Positions 37,798 through 47,368 of a DNA stretch of 57,041 bases are shown here, one piece after another. Position 1 is the stretch's first letter, and each line of letters opens with the position of its first letter. The notes under the pieces are model-generated. The model was given only the letters and a program-made list of their open reading frames with translations. It had not been told where the DNA came from and made no database searches. Source of the stretch: Bacteroidales bacterium (lineage in GTDB: Bacteria; Bacteroidota; Bacteroidia; Bacteroidales; P3); contig JAKSMR010000015.1 in the NCBI GenBank assembly GCA_024400495.1, positions 1-57,041 on the forward strand, given 5' to 3'. The position numbers and the translations under genes were made by a program.

Positions 37798-39078
37798 ATG
37801 AATAAAAATCTCGTGCAAGAACTCAAGTGGCGCGGTATGATCCACGACATGATGCCTGGTACCGAAGAACAGCTGTCGAAAGAGATGACTACAGCCTACG
37901 TAGGTATCGACCCTACCGCCGACTCTCTCCATATCGGTCACCTTGTTTCTATCATGCTTCTCAAGCATCTCCAGATGGCTGGTCATAAGCCCCTGGCTGT
38001 TGTGGGCGGAGCTACCGGCATGATCGGTGACCCTTCGTTCAAGGCTGCCGAGCGTAAACTCCTCACAGTCGAAGAGATTCAGCATAATGTCTCTTGTATT
38101 AAGAACCAATTGGCTAAGTTCCTTGACTTCAGCGAAACTGCTAATGGCGCAGAAATCCTCAACAACTACGACTGGATGAAGGATTACCTCTTCCTCGATT
38201 TCATCCGCGATGTAGGTAAACATATTACCGTAAACTATATGATGACCAAGGACTCCGTGAAGAAACGCATGGAGACCGGTATCTCTTTCACAGAGTTCAG
38301 CTACCAGCTGCTCCAGGGTTACGACTTCCTTACCCTTTATCGTACTAAAGGTTGCCGTCTCCAGATGGGTGGCTCCGATCAATGGGGTAACATCACCACG
38401 GGTACCGAACTCATCCGTCGTATGGAAGGCGGCGAGGCTTTTGCTCTCACTTGTCCTCTTATCACCAAGGCTGATGGCACAAAGTTCGGTAAGACCGAAG
38501 GCGGTAACGTATGGCTCGATCCCGAGAAAACCTCTCCGTATAAGTTCTATCAGTTCTGGCTCAACTGCTCCGACGTAGATACTGCTAAGTATATCCGTAT
38601 CTTCACCCTTCTGAGCGAAACCGAGATCGCAGAACTTGAACGTCAGCACGCAGAAGCCCCCGAGCGCCGTATTCTCCAAAAGGCGTTAGCAAAGGATATC
38701 ACTTGCCGTGTTCACTCCGAAAAGGATTACGAGGCTGCTGTTGCTGCAAGCGAACTCCTCTTCGGGAAAGGTACCACCGAGCAGCTCAACACTCTCGATA
38801 AAGCTACTCTTATGAGTGTCTTCGAAGGTGTTCCCCAGTTTGTTATCTCTGCAGCTAAGCTGAAAGAGGGAATCAATATCATCGATCTTTGCGCAGCAGA
38901 AACCAATATGTTCGCCTCTAAAGGCGAAATCCGTCGTGCGCTGAAGGAGAACTCCATCTCCCTCAATAAGGCTAAAATAGGCGAAGATTATGTGGTTAAG
39001 GATAGCGATATGCTTACCTCCGGTTGCATCCTCATGCAGAAAGGAAAGAAGAACTACTACATCGTCAACGTAGAATAG
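37798..39078 (+). CDS. tyrS: Tyrosyl-tRNA synthetase
   Basis: 426 aa from MNKNLVQEL; the frame extends upstream but only through the terminator hairpin. Class I features: HIGH at residues 45-48, GGSDQWGN tyrosine-binding segment, and KFGKT as the KMSKS-like loop in [13 protein letters not shown]. The C-terminal 70 residues are an S4 RNA-binding domain ([18 protein letters not shown]). It charges tRNA-Tyr. No separate promoter was seen, so expression may depend on partial read-through or an unrecognised start site. Confidence 0.97.
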   Translation: MNKNLVQELKWRGMIHDMMPGTEEQLSKEMTTAYVGIDPTADSLHIGHLVSIMLLKHLQMAGHKPLAVVGGATGMIGDPSFKAAERKLLTVEEIQHNVSCIKNQLAKFLDFSETANGAEILNNYDWMKDYLFLDFIRDVGKHITVNYMMTKDSVKKRMETGISFTEFSYQLLQGYDFLTLYRTKGCRLQMGGSDQWGNITTGTELIRRMEGGEAFALTCPLITKADGTKFGKTEGGNVWLDPEKTSPYKFYQFWLNCSDVDTAKYIRIFTLLSETEIAELERQHAEAPERRILQKALAKDITCRVHSEKDYEAAVAASELLFGKGTTEQLNTLDKATLMSVFEGVPQFVISAAKLKEGINIIDLCAAETNMFASKGEIRRALKENSISLNKAKIGEDYVVKDSDMLTSGCILMQKGKKNYYIVNVE

Positions 39079-39104
39079 CCGCATTGGAAACCAATGCATA
39101 AATA

Positions 39105-39137
39105 AAAGCCGTCATCGATTCTGTCTTTGACGGCTTT
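39105..39137 (+). terminator. Hairpin downstream of tyrS
   Basis: Stem AAAGCCGTCA / TGACGGCTTT with a 13-nt loop. The T tract is short on the plus strand, so termination strength is uncertain. Confidence 0.55.
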
Positions 39138-39225
39138 CGCTATAATAAGAGTTCGTCTCTGAGGAGCATGTGTGGTCGCAATCGTCGCTCCTATTCCTTT
39201 CAAAAAAAGAGATGATCAGTATAAA

Positions 39226-39264
39226 TAGAAAATAAATAGGCGAGTCGGTAAGACCCGCCTATTT
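39226..39264 (-). terminator. Terminator of the outer membrane barrel gene
   Basis: Stem AAATAGGCGaGTC / GACcCGCCTATTT, with a T-rich tail on the minus strand. It lies 21 nt past the stop at 39285. Confidence 0.75.
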
Positions 39265-39284
39265 CGCTTTTATGGGTGTTCCAA

Positions 39285-40631
39285 TTAGAACATGTATCCG
39301 ATCTTGATGTAGATATTCGATGTCTTGAAATTGTCCTGAGCATTGAAGGGGGTTGCCCAATCAACAGAAAGAATAAAGTTGTCATTCATGGCTACTTTTA
39401 AGCCACAGCCGCCTCCTAGGTGTTGTGCATAGATGTCAGCCTCTTTCGAGGTGCTTTGGTCAAGTAAGGAACCTGATACGAGTGTTGCATCATCAATTCC
39501 TTCTTTGGGCTGAATGACCATGCTGCCGTCGACAAATGGGTTGATTCCAATGTAGAAGTTCTCTTTCTTGATTTTGAAACGGAAGAGTTGAATTCGTAGC
39601 TCTGCATTGTAATATGCAAAACCATTTGCAAGAATTCTGTTGCGCATCAGACCTCGGGTGGAGTTTGCTCCTCCGGGACCTTCGTAAATGGCGCGTTGCA
39701 TATAGAGTTGGTTCATGTAGTTGTTTGTATAGAAGGGACTCTTTCCTGCAAGGAGTAATTGGGTGCCTGCGCGATAAGCAAATGTGACGCGTTGACTTCC
39801 GAGTGGGATATAATGTCTCCAGCAAGCGTTAAGGTATAGGTTGTTGTAGTCTTTTTGTTCTCCAAACGCAGCATTGTATGTGAGGAATGCATCTGCATGG
39901 ATTCCGTAATGGGGGTTCTGCTGGCGGTCTCTTGTGTCGTAGGTTACACCTCCGTGGATGTAGGGGTTGAAACCACCATTGGCTTCTTCCTTGGTGATAA
40001 ATCCTTTGTCGACATAGAGCTGATAGAGAGAGGTGTCGGTTGCGCCCTCGCGTTCGCCGTAGATCTTGTCAAAATTGATATTCCCTACGCCATAATTCAT
40101 CAATCCTACACCTGCATTCCAGAACCAATGTCTAGAGATGGGGCCTTGGATATCTCCAGTAAGACGGAATATATCACGTTTGAACATATAGAAGCCGGGC
40201 ATATAACGGCCGTCAGTCTCGCCTTTCTCATTGGTCATCCACTCGGGGTGGAAATTTGTTTGATATCCATTGTAGCCATAAAAATTGCAGGCGGCATCAG
40301 GCATATAACTCAAGTCGATACTCAGGCGATGGTTGGGGATGAGATATTTTGAGTCGTAAGCTAGACGAAGAAGGCCATAGTTCTTTGTTGTGTTGGAGGC
40401 CTCTACATAGATAGAGTGGATGTAGTCGGGGTAGGTTGATCCGTCTCCGAAATAGTAGATGTTGCTCAGCGCTCCGTATTGGAAACCCAAATCGGCATCG
40501 AAAGAGACGCTAGGAAGTGCTCCGAAGGTCCATCCTGTTCTGATGTTTTTGTTTTCGGTGGAGTCGTTCTGTGCTCTGGCTCCTAGGGCAAAGAAGGAGA
40601 TACAGAGAAAGGTTATAAGTGCTTTTTTCAT
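39285..40631 (-). CDS. Outer membrane beta-barrel protein (Omp85/BamA-like C-terminal barrel)
   Basis: 448 aa from MKKALITF; three codons upstream are also open. Signal peptide 1-20 (ALGARAQ). The rest consists of alternating amphipathic strands rich in Tyr and Asn, such as VSFDADLGFQYGALSNIYYFG near 45 and AYYNAELRIQLFRFKI-like strands near 340, ending in IYIKIGYMF with a terminal Phe, as outer membrane barrels do. No POTRA domains are seen, so it is a barrel-only member and not BamA itself. Function unknown; transport of lipid or protein is possible. Confidence 0.72.
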   Translation of the reverse strand: MKKALITFLCISFFALGARAQNDSTENKNIRTGWTFGALPSVSFDADLGFQYGALSNIYYFGDGSTYPDYIHSIYVEASNTTKNYGLLRLAYDSKYLIPNHRLSIDLSYMPDAACNFYGYNGYQTNFHPEWMTNEKGETDGRYMPGFYMFKRDIFRLTGDIQGPISRHWFWNAGVGLMNYGVGNINFDKIYGEREGATDTSLYQLYVDKGFITKEEANGGFNPYIHGGVTYDTRDRQQNPHYGIHADAFLTYNAAFGEQKDYNNLYLNACWRHYIPLGSQRVTFAYRAGTQLLLAGKSPFYTNNYMNQLYMQRAIYEGPGGANSTRGLMRNRILANGFAYYNAELRIQLFRFKIKKENFYIGINPFVDGSMVIQPKEGIDDATLVSGSLLDQSTSKEADIYAQHLGGGCGLKVAMNDNFILSVDWATPFNAQDNFKTSNIYIKIGYMF

Positions 40632-40670
40632 ATGCAGCATATGTTTGTGATAAAAAGTATTGTTGTTTGA

Positions 40671-41852
40671 TTATTTGTCCCAGTATTCAATGGAGCGTTC
40701 AGTTACATTCATTAGTTTCCCGTTTTCCAAAATCTCTTTCCGAATCCAGTTCCCGTTCTCGTCGTAGGAGAAACGGATGGTGGCTCCTTCGTTTCTTTCT
40801 TCAATCAGGTTGCCGTCTTGGGAGAATATCTGATGTTTGTATAGTATGATCTTTCCTTCTTGGTCAAAATGCCGTTGATGGCATTCTCTTTTATTTCCAT
40901 CTGCATCATAGATGTGCAGATGCTGATAGTCTGTGATTTTATTTGTAAAAGAATAGCGTACTTGCTGAACAACTACGCCATCGTCCACTACGACTTCCTG
41001 ATTTGATGCATTCAAGGTTCCGTGGTACATTGTTTCCTCTAAAATCCGACCTTCGGAGTCGAAAACAAAGTCTGTATGACCACAACTCTTCGTGGCGCTG
41101 TTATACCACCGGTCCTTGGTCAGTTGCCCGCGTTCGTTATAGGAAAGGGTACTTCCTGAGAAATTGCCGTCTGCGTCGTATTGGTTGCGTTGAATGCGAC
41201 GGTTATGGTTGTCATATGCGAAAGTGTAGCGTATCAGAATCTCGTGGTCGGCGTTCATCACCACTTCCTCAATGATATTGCCCCTCTCGTCATACTTGTA
41301 TTGGTTGAAGGACGAGTCCAATGCTCCGTCTTGGCTAAAGGCAGTCTCTTCGATCTTGTTGCCGTGGTCGTCAAAACGATAGGAACGTCGTAGGTCGAAT
41401 TTACCATTGACCGAAAGGTATTCTTCAACAATTTGGTTCTGTTCGTTGTATTTATATCGGGATGTCTCTGTCGTCTCTCCTTTTCTGAATCGTTTCTCAA
41501 CCTCGTTGCCTTCGGCGTTGTATTTGCTGGTTGTTGCGTGTTTCAAAGAGCCGTCGGGGTCAAAGCATTGTTCCTCGATCTGGTTGCCCCATTTGTCGTA
41601 TTTGTATTTGTATCGGAAGAAACGCACTTTGTCAAAATCGAACTCGCATCGTTCTACGCAGTTGCCTTGGCGATTGTAGGTATAAGTGATTCGGTTGATA
41701 TGTTTCTTTCTGCGGTAGCGCTCCTCAAGAAGGCGGCCTTCGCTGTCGAAATTGCGTTCCGAAACAAGAGAGGCTTTCTTTTCTCTCACTCCACGTGCTA
41801 CATCACGATGTGTTTCTGTAACCGACTTGACTTTCCCTTTGAATTGCTCCAT
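40671..41852 (-). CDS. YD-repeat-like protein without signal peptide
   Basis: 393 aa. The whole chain is made of about 16 units of 20-25 residues of the form YKYDERGNIIEE and YNERGQLTKD, similar to RHS/YD repeats. There is no signal peptide, no RHS core and no variable C-terminal domain. Such all-repeat proteins occur in Bacteroidales and are likely beta-rich binding or shell proteins. It has a good -7 box at 41913-41920 and stands alone. Confidence 0.7.
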   Translation of the reverse strand: MEQFKGKVKSVTETHRDVARGVREKKASLVSERNFDSEGRLLEERYRRKKHINRITYTYNRQGNCVERCEFDFDKVRFFRYKYKYDKWGNQIEEQCFDPDGSLKHATTSKYNAEGNEVEKRFRKGETTETSRYKYNEQNQIVEEYLSVNGKFDLRRSYRFDDHGNKIEETAFSQDGALDSSFNQYKYDERGNIIEEVVMNADHEILIRYTFAYDNHNRRIQRNQYDADGNFSGSTLSYNERGQLTKDRWYNSATKSCGHTDFVFDSEGRILEETMYHGTLNASNQEVVVDDGVVVQQVRYSFTNKITDYQHLHIYDADGNKRECHQRHFDQEGKIILYKHQIFSQDGNLIEERNEGATIRFSYDENGNWIRKEILENGKLMNVTERSIEYWDK

Positions 41853-41912
41853 TTCGTTCTCTTGTATTGAATAATAATGCTTTAGCCGAGAATGACTATA
41901 ATAATCCTATTG

Positions 41913-41920
41913 CAAAGATA
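41913..41920 (-). promoter_or_regulatory. -7 box of the YD-repeat gene
   Basis: TATCTTTG on the minus strand, 60 nt upstream of the start codon. Fits TAnnTTTG. Confidence 0.6.
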
Positions 41921-42059
41921 GGCTTTTTTTTGAAATGAGGAGGAAAAACTTTCTTTGTCTGTTGTATAATGTTGTCTTTTAGGTGTTTCCTTTCTTGCAA
42001 TAGATTTTGTTTTTTTTTCTTATGGCGGTTGCCGTCAAAAGCGGTTTCTGTATAAATAG

Positions 42060-42087
42060 GCAAGGAAACCCGATTGGGTTTCCTTGC
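42060..42087 (-). terminator. Intrinsic terminator of the MFS gene
   Basis: Perfect 12-bp stem GCAAGGAAACCC / GGGTTTCCTTGC with a GATT loop, 40 nt past the MFS stop codon. Its near-symmetry would also work in the other direction. Confidence 0.85.
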
Positions 42088-42126
42088 TTGTTGGAGGTCT
42101 GTATTCCGTGTTTGGGATACAAGAAG

Positions 42127-43560
42127 TTATTTCTTGATGTTGGGCTCTTCGAGTCCGAGGTTCTGCTTCTTGTCCATAGCCTTGAGATAGAGGGCGATGA
42201 GGAGAGCAGCAACGCCAAAACTAGCGAAGATGATCAGAGGCATGGTATAGTCGTAGGGGATGAATGATTCTCCGGCTTCCTTGGCAGCAATAACTGCAGG
42301 ATTGTTTGCGTTGGAGCTCTGGAGAACATTGCCGATAATCATAGGAACGAAGCAGAGGCCTACGTTCTGAACCCAGAAAATCAAGCTGTATGCGCTACCG
42401 AGATATCGGGGGTCCATAATCTTGGGAACGCTGGGCCAGAGAGCAGCGGGAACCAAAGCAAAGGAGATGCCGAGAACAACGATGGTTACATAGGCAAGAA
42501 GTTTGCTGTGGGTAGCGGGGAGAAGGAATGCAAATACCAGGTGGCAGATGATAAGGAGCATAGCTCCGAAGATGAGCATGGTGGCACCTTTACCTTTGCG
42601 GTCGAGGAAGTTGCCGAGGAAAGGAGTGATGGCTGCAGCTCCGATGGGGAACCAACGGAAGATGTTGGATGCCTGCTGAGGAGTCATGTCTCCGATGTTG
42701 CATTGGAGCATGTTAGCACCATAGCGCTGGAAGGGGAAAATGGCGGAGTAGTAGAGAACGCAGAGGAGAGCAACAACCCAGAAGGTTTTGCTGGAAAGGA
42801 TGGTTCCTACGTCGCTGATCTTGAATTCTTCTTCAGATTCGCCGTTGGCCTGTTCGCCAAGCTGTTTGTCGAACTTCTTGTCCATAACGCAGAATACGAG
42901 GAAGAAGATAAGGCCGATGCAGAGTAATACGGTGCAGAAAGCAACGGGAGCAACTACGGTCTCTTTGCCGAACATAGAAGCGCCGAGCTTAGCAGCGAGC
43001 CAGGGAGAGATGGAGAAAATAGCGAAAACGCCAACGCGAGCGATGGCCATTTCAAGACCCATGGCGAGAGCCATCTCTTTGCCTTCGAACCATTTTGCGA
43101 TGGCGCGGCTAACGGTGATACCTGCCATTTCGCAACCACAACCGAAGATCATAAAACCGAGAGCGGCCATCTTTGCACTTGCGGGCATTGCAACCCACCA
43201 GGTGCCGAGCCATTCGTTCATGCCGGTGCCCTGGAACCAGTCGCTGATGCCGACGAATTTGATGATAGCACCAACAAGCATCAGAGATGCGGAGAGGGTG
43301 CCGGTAAAACGGATACCCATCTTGTCGAGGATGATACCTGCGATGATGAGGAAGCCGCAAACGTTAAGGATGTACTCGCCGGCGGCGTAGGTGCCAAATG
43401 CCGAAGGATCCCAGCCTCGTTCGGCTTCGATAAGTTGCTGGAGGGGAGACATTACATCGACAAACATGTAGCCGAAGAACATCATCAGGGCAATGAGAAT
43501 CAGTGCCGACCAACGAGCAGCAGGGTTGTCGTTGATAAATTTGTAAATCTTTTCAGTCAT
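42127..43560 (-). CDS. Major facilitator superfamily transporter
   Basis: 477 aa with 12 predicted membrane helices in two halves separated by a charged cytosolic loop (about 205-235, KKFDKQLGEQANGESEEEF). The N-terminal half has the FGCGCEMAGITVSRAIAKWF and KEMALAMGL segments also found in nitrate/nitrite and oxalate:formate type MFS carriers. Substrate cannot be assigned. It is monocistronic, with its own -7 box and terminator. Confidence 0.85.
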   Translation of the reverse strand: MTEKIYKFINDNPAARWSALILIALMMFFGYMFVDVMSPLQQLIEAERGWDPSAFGTYAAGEYILNVCGFLIIAGIILDKMGIRFTGTLSASLMLVGAIIKFVGISDWFQGTGMNEWLGTWWVAMPASAKMAALGFMIFGCGCEMAGITVSRAIAKWFEGKEMALAMGLEMAIARVGVFAIFSISPWLAAKLGASMFGKETVVAPVAFCTVLLCIGLIFFLVFCVMDKKFDKQLGEQANGESEEEFKISDVGTILSSKTFWVVALLCVLYYSAIFPFQRYGANMLQCNIGDMTPQQASNIFRWFPIGAAAITPFLGNFLDRKGKGATMLIFGAMLLIICHLVFAFLLPATHSKLLAYVTIVVLGISFALVPAALWPSVPKIMDPRYLGSAYSLIFWVQNVGLCFVPMIIGNVLQSSNANNPAVIAAKEAGESFIPYDYTMPLIIFASFGVAALLIALYLKAMDKKQNLGLEEPNIKK

Positions 43561-43606
43561 TGTGTATAAGTGTTTTATTATTTATTTACCTTTAATAAAT
43601 GGTGTG

Positions 43607-43614
43607 CAAAGATA
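43607..43614 (-). promoter_or_regulatory. -7 box of the MFS gene
   Basis: TATCTTTG on the minus strand, about 46 nt before the start codon. -33 element not clear. Confidence 0.6.
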
Positions 43615-43667
43615 CAAAATATTTTGGAATTAGCAGCGATTGTGTTAAAATATTTTGCTTTTCTTTC

Positions 43668-44351
43668 CTAAAGGAGCTCGTACATGGCCTTCTGTATGAA
43701 TTGGTTGAGGGGTAGGCTTGCACGGAAGCACTCAATGGTGTAATCAATAAGATTCTTGCTGTTTATCAGGTCCATGTCTATGGCATGCATGGTGCAATAG
43801 TGCTTGTGGCGCAGGAAATCTATGTCTGCCCAATCCTTGGGGTAACCCTTGGGTGCGGTTTTTAGTTTCTGGAAGTCCCACAGTCCGGTGGGGAACCATT
43901 TTTTGAATTCATTGTCCTCAACAATGGCGTGAAACTCTTCGGGGTTGTAGTATATCTCCTGCCGGATGGCAGCAAGTGCATCGGGTTCGGGCATGAAGAT
44001 CCCGCCACCGATAAAGCAGTTGCCTTTGTCGGCGGGGTCGAACTGGATGTAGTAGCCGGGAACTCCCGTGCGTTTCACTCCGCCGGTAGGGATGAAGAAA
44101 CTGAGGTGGCTCTTATAGGGGCTCTTGTCGTTGGAGAATCGTACGTCGCGGTAGATTCTATACATACAACGGTTGGCTTGTGGCATTCCTAAGCTGGGGT
44201 CGAGGGGAACCATGGCGTCGATGCACGTTTGGGTGAACTCAAGGAACGTGGCTTTCACGGCTTCCCATCGGGTCTTGTTCTCTTGGAACCAATCGCGGTT
44301 GTTGTTCTCCATCAGGTCCTGAAGGAAAGGGATTGTGTCGGGGTGTAGCAT
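43668..44351 (-). CDS. DUF2461 family protein
   Basis: 227 aa from MLHPDTIPF; 35 upstream codons are open but low-complexity. The DUF2461 features are present: FLQDLMENNNRDWFQENK at the start, YRIYRDVRFSNDKSPYKSHL around residue 65-84, and a GGGIFMPEP segment. The biochemical role of this family is not established. It lies 55 nt after the nuclease gene on the same strand, so the two may be co-transcribed. Confidence 0.9.
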   Translation of the reverse strand: MLHPDTIPFLQDLMENNNRDWFQENKTRWEAVKATFLEFTQTCIDAMVPLDPSLGMPQANRCMYRIYRDVRFSNDKSPYKSHLSFFIPTGGVKRTGVPGYYIQFDPADKGNCFIGGGIFMPEPDALAAIRQEIYYNPEEFHAIVEDNEFKKWFPTGLWDFQKLKTAPKGYPKDWADIDFLRHKHYCTMHAIDMDLINSKNLIDYTIECFRASLPLNQFIQKAMYELL

Positions 44352-44406
44352 GATGGTTTGTTTTAGGTTGAGGCGTTGCTGTTTGGCGTTTGTATGTCTC
44401 TTTGTG

Positions 44407-45192
44407 TTACCATTTCCATTGGCTGAGGTCGTAGCGTGATTCCATCCTCTCTTCAATGTCGTCGGGGAGTTGGGGGAAGAAGTCGAGCCCTGTCATCTTC
44501 TCTATCTCGTCGATGGTGGTGAGATACCGCTTGATGCTTTCGTTGCTGGCTTTGTGGGGCACGAGGAAGGCTAACGCCTGGTTGTTGGCCGGATTGTAGA
44601 TGATTTTGTAGTAATAGGCGGGAACGCTCACGCAGTTCTCTCCTATGGTATCGATAAGTTCCGTAAGCACAGGTCCGGTAATGATGTAGATGCTGTCGTA
44701 CACATTGGCGAAATGTCGGGCTTTGCCTTCCATCTTTTGCCAGATGCCGTCGTTGAAATTGGCGATTTGCGGGCTCATGTTGCTCAAGAAGAAGGTCTCG
44801 CTCATGGCTTCTCGATCCCATTTCATGTCGCCGGCCGGACAGAGGTGTCCGCGAGAGTATCCCGAGTGACGGTAGTCTTCCAGTTGTGCCGATTGGGTAC
44901 GGACGCTTTCGTCGGGTCTGAAGTCGTTGGTGCGAGGCTCCTGGCCTTTTACATAGTCGCGAGTGAGCAGATAGGCGACCCAAAGTGCCTGCTCGTGTTT
45001 CTCGCTATACTCCAGCGTGTAGGCTTTGTGCACCACGAGGGCTGACGAATCCTGAATGGCGGGGAGGAGTTTGTCCCATGCTTTGGGTTCGTGCTGACGT
45101 TGAGCCATCGCGGTTGGGCCATCGGGGAATTGGCAGCCGAAAAACATTAGCGCTGCAGCGAAAACCAATGATGTCTTGAGTGCTTCCTTCAT
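44407..45192 (-). CDS. Lipoprotein DNA/RNA non-specific endonuclease
   Basis: 261 aa from MKEALKTS. The N-terminus is a lipoprotein signal (AALMFFGC, Cys18 or so). The nuclease domain has the motif SRGHLCPAGD in place of the classical DRGH, and the metal-binding Asn in NMSPQIANFNDGIWQKME, as in Serratia-type beta-beta-alpha nucleases. It probably sits in the periplasm or on the surface and degrades extracellular nucleic acid for nutrients. A -7 box lies at 45343-45350, giving a leader of about 145 nt. Confidence 0.9.
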   Translation of the reverse strand: MKEALKTSLVFAAALMFFGCQFPDGPTAMAQRQHEPKAWDKLLPAIQDSSALVVHKAYTLEYSEKHEQALWVAYLLTRDYVKGQEPRTNDFRPDESVRTQSAQLEDYRHSGYSRGHLCPAGDMKWDREAMSETFFLSNMSPQIANFNDGIWQKMEGKARHFANVYDSIYIITGPVLTELIDTIGENCVSVPAYYYKIIYNPANNQALAFLVPHKASNESIKRYLTTIDEIEKMTGLDFFPQLPDDIEERMESRYDLSQWKW

Positions 45193-45342
45193 ATCGCGTG
45201 TGTTCGTTATTGTTTGTGTTGTTGGTCTTATTGCTTTTATATGAGAAAAAAACGGAATCAAGGGGAGGACTTGATGTGGATTTCTTTATAATGTTTTGGT
45301 AAATAGGGTTTTCGTATTCTTGGGGTCGGGAATAGACAAGTG

Positions 45343-45350
45343 CAAAGATA
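45343..45350 (-). promoter_or_regulatory. -7 box of the nuclease gene
   Basis: TATCTTTG on the minus strand followed by CA. Fits TAnnTTTG. Confidence 0.6.
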
Positions 45351-45400
45351 CGTTTTTTCTACTAATAAAGCAAGTGTTTGCTGTCGATAAGTCGAAAAAA

Positions 45401-45433
45401 AAAGAGCCAGCTTAGTGGATAAGCCGGCTCTTT
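45401..45433 (-). terminator. Intrinsic terminator of the small lipoprotein gene
   Basis: Stem AAAGAGCCaGCTTA / TAAGCcGGCTCTTT with a 5-nt loop. On the minus strand it is followed by a run of at least eight Ts. It lies 30 nt past the stop codon. Confidence 0.9.
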
Positions 45434-45463
45434 TTGGATTAGAGCTTGATTATGCGAAGATAA

Positions 45464-45919
45464 TTAGTTCTTCTTGTTGAGAGCGTTGGAGAGAGCCTTA
45501 GCACCTTCCTTGATGCCCTGGTTAGCAGCCTCGGTAGCAACAGCTTTAGCCTTAGCGGTGATGCAAGCCTTGTATTCAGCTTCCATAGCTTTTGCGAACT
45601 CGGTGTTGCCTTCGTACTGAGCGTACTTAGAAGCGATGATGGATTTGATGCAAGCCTCAACAGAAGCAGCGTCTTTCTTGTAGCAGTTGCACTTTGCCTG
45701 GCCAGCTTCCTTAGCAGCAGCGAGCATAGCAGCATTGTCAACGGTAGCTTCAGCAGCCTCAGCAACTTCAGCGGTAGCTTCGGTAGCTTCTTCAACAACC
45801 TCTTCAACAACGGTGGTGTCGATGGTGTCGATTACTTCTTCTTCAACGTTTTTGTTACCGCAGGAAACGGTCATGCCAGCTACGAAGAGAGCAGCAGCAA
45901 AAAATAATGCTTTTTTCAT
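45464..45919 (-). CDS. Small Ala/Glu-rich lipoprotein
   Basis: 151 aa. Lipoprotein signal with lipobox TVSC (Cys20). Residues 25-60 are a low-complexity acidic run (VEEVVEEATEATAEVAEAAE). The rest is helical with a CNCYKKDAASVEAC segment. No known family is recognised. The strong promoter at 45966-45973, short leader and strong terminator suggest an abundant single-gene product, perhaps an envelope spacer protein. Confidence 0.75.
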   Translation of the reverse strand: MKKALFFAAALFVAGMTVSCGNKNVEEEVIDTIDTTVVEEVVEEATEATAEVAEAAEATVDNAAMLAAAKEAGQAKCNCYKKDAASVEACIKSIIASKYAQYEGNTEFAKAMEAEYKACITAKAKAVATEAANQGIKEGAKALSNALNKKN

Positions 45920-45965
45920 TGTGTATTAGTTTTTTAAATGATTTTTTATTTTTCTTTTGAGTTTG

Positions 45966-45995
45966 CAAAAATACACATTTTTTTTGATATCTCAA
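45966..45995 (-). promoter_or_regulatory. Promoter of the small lipoprotein gene
   Basis: On the minus strand: TTG (45993-45995), 19-nt spacer, then TATTTTTG (45966-45973). Near-consensus -33/-7 pair. Confidence 0.75.
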
Positions 45996-46268
45996 TATAA
46001 ATATGATTTTCTATAATTATTTTATGTTTTTTTAAGATTGAGGATTGGCTCTCGGAGGGGCTGTGGCGCTAGTTTTCAAAACCTTATAAAGTGTTGTTGT
46101 GGGTTCCCTCGCGGCAGGTTGCTATAGAGAAGCGGGCTTGTTGCCACCTGTTGGTGTATTATCAATATCGCAGTTTGTTCGGATTTGGTTCGGATTTGGT
46201 TCGGAATTGATACGGAATTGATGAGGTGCTACTCACTATCTTCGTAGGGGCTACTCTAGGTTAAGGAC
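45974..46268. other. Gene-free spacer
   Basis: No gene recognised. It holds the lipoprotein promoter at its left edge and the 11-bp repeat at 46178-46221. Confidence 0.6.
46178..46221. repeat. 11-bp tandem repeat, family C, locus 2
   Basis: Four contiguous 11-bp units: ttcggatttgg twice, ttcggaattga, tacggaattga. Reverse-complement relative of 34151-34194. It lies between a gene end and a promoter, not in a reading frame. Confidence 0.85.
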
Positions 46269-46306
46269 GAAAGAAGTTGGAAACATAGGGGTCTCCAACT
46301 TCTTTC
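46269..46306 (-). terminator. Terminator of the aldo/keto reductase gene
   Basis: Perfect 13-bp stem GAAAGAAGTTGGA / TCCAACTTCTTTC with a 12-nt loop, 22 nt past the stop codon. The T tract is weak, so it may be partly Rho-dependent. Confidence 0.75.
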
Positions 46307-46327
46307 GTTGTATATGAGGTTTAGGAC

Positions 46328-47353
46328 TTATTTTGAAAGATATTCCTCTTTCTTGGCCCAATGCTCGCGGAAGTCTGCCAGGTTGCGTTCCAGCAGGGTA
46401 GGGATGTCGAGTCCGTAGGGACATTTCTTCTTGCATCGGCCACATTTGAGGCAGTTCTCCACTTTGTCCATCTTCTCTTTGAACTCGGGTGTGAGATAAA
46501 CCTCGTAGGGTGCGCGGCGGAGGAAGAGGTACATGCGGTTGCAGCTCTCGATCTCGATGCCTTCGGGGCAGGGCTGGCAGTAGCCGCATCCACGGCAGAA
46601 GTCGCCGCAAAGCTCCTCTCTGTCGTGGGCTATGCGGGCTTCCATCTCGGCGGTCATCACGGGAGGATTGCTCTGGAAGGAGATGAACTCGTCGAGTTCT
46701 CGCTCTCTCTGTATTCCCCAAATGGGGCAGACGTGGTCGAACTGAGCCAGATAGGCGTAGGCGGTGGCGGCGTGGTTGATGAGTCCGCCGGCGAGCGCTT
46801 TCATGGCAATAAAGCCGATATTCTTCTCCTTGCATTGCTGCACGAGCGAGAGCTCCTTCTCTGTTGCGAGATAGGAGAAGGGGAACTGGAGGGTTTCGTA
46901 CAGTCCGCTGTCGATGGCTTCCTGGGCCACAGCAAGGCGGTGGTTGGTGATGCCGATATGCTGCACTTTCCCTTGTCTTACAGCCTCTTCCATGGCTTCC
47001 CACAGTCCTGTGCCGTCGCCGGGTTTGGGGCAGAAGGCGGGGTTGTGGAACTGGTAGAGCTCGACGTGGTCGGTACGGAGCAGGCGGAGTGAGGTCTCGA
47101 GGTCTTTCCAGAACCCTTCGGCAGTGGTGGCTCCGGTCTTTGTGGAGATGATCACTTTGTCGCGGCGGTCGTGGAACGCTTCTCCAAGCTTTTCTTCGCT
47201 ATCGGTATAGAAACGGGCGGTGTCGAAATAGTACATCCCGTTGTCGAGCGCTTTCTGCAAGAGGTAGGTGGTCTCGTTCTTGCCCACACGTTGGATGGGG
47301 AGGGCTCCGAAACCGTTCTTGGGAACTTCGAGGTTGGATTTGCCGAGTATCAT
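46328..47353 (-). CDS. Aldo/keto reductase with C-terminal 4Fe-4S ferredoxin domain
   Basis: 341 aa. The aldo/keto reductase barrel (about 1-250) has the active-site segments FDTARFYTDSEEKLGEA, KTGATTAEG and ELYQFHNP. The C-terminal part holds two cysteine clusters, CGDFCRGCGYCQPCPEG and CLKCGRCKKKCPYG, the second a typical 4Fe-4S binding motif. NADPH-dependent reduction linked to an iron-sulfur centre is expected; substrate unknown. It starts 15 nt after the M6 protease stop and is the last gene of that leftward run. Confidence 0.92.
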   Translation of the reverse strand: MILGKSNLEVPKNGFGALPIQRVGKNETTYLLQKALDNGMYYFDTARFYTDSEEKLGEAFHDRRDKVIISTKTGATTAEGFWKDLETSLRLLRTDHVELYQFHNPAFCPKPGDGTGLWEAMEEAVRQGKVQHIGITNHRLAVAQEAIDSGLYETLQFPFSYLATEKELSLVQQCKEKNIGFIAMKALAGGLINHAATAYAYLAQFDHVCPIWGIQRERELDEFISFQSNPPVMTAEMEARIAHDREELCGDFCRGCGYCQPCPEGIEIESCNRMYLFLRRAPYEVYLTPEFKEKMDKVENCLKCGRCKKKCPYGLDIPTLLERNLADFREHWAKKEEYLSK

Positions 47354-47368
47354 AGGTTGTCTGTTTTG

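Noticed and set aside
44453-44983. 176-aa Arg-rich minus-strand ORF
   Set aside because: Out-of-frame shadow of the lipoprotein nuclease gene.
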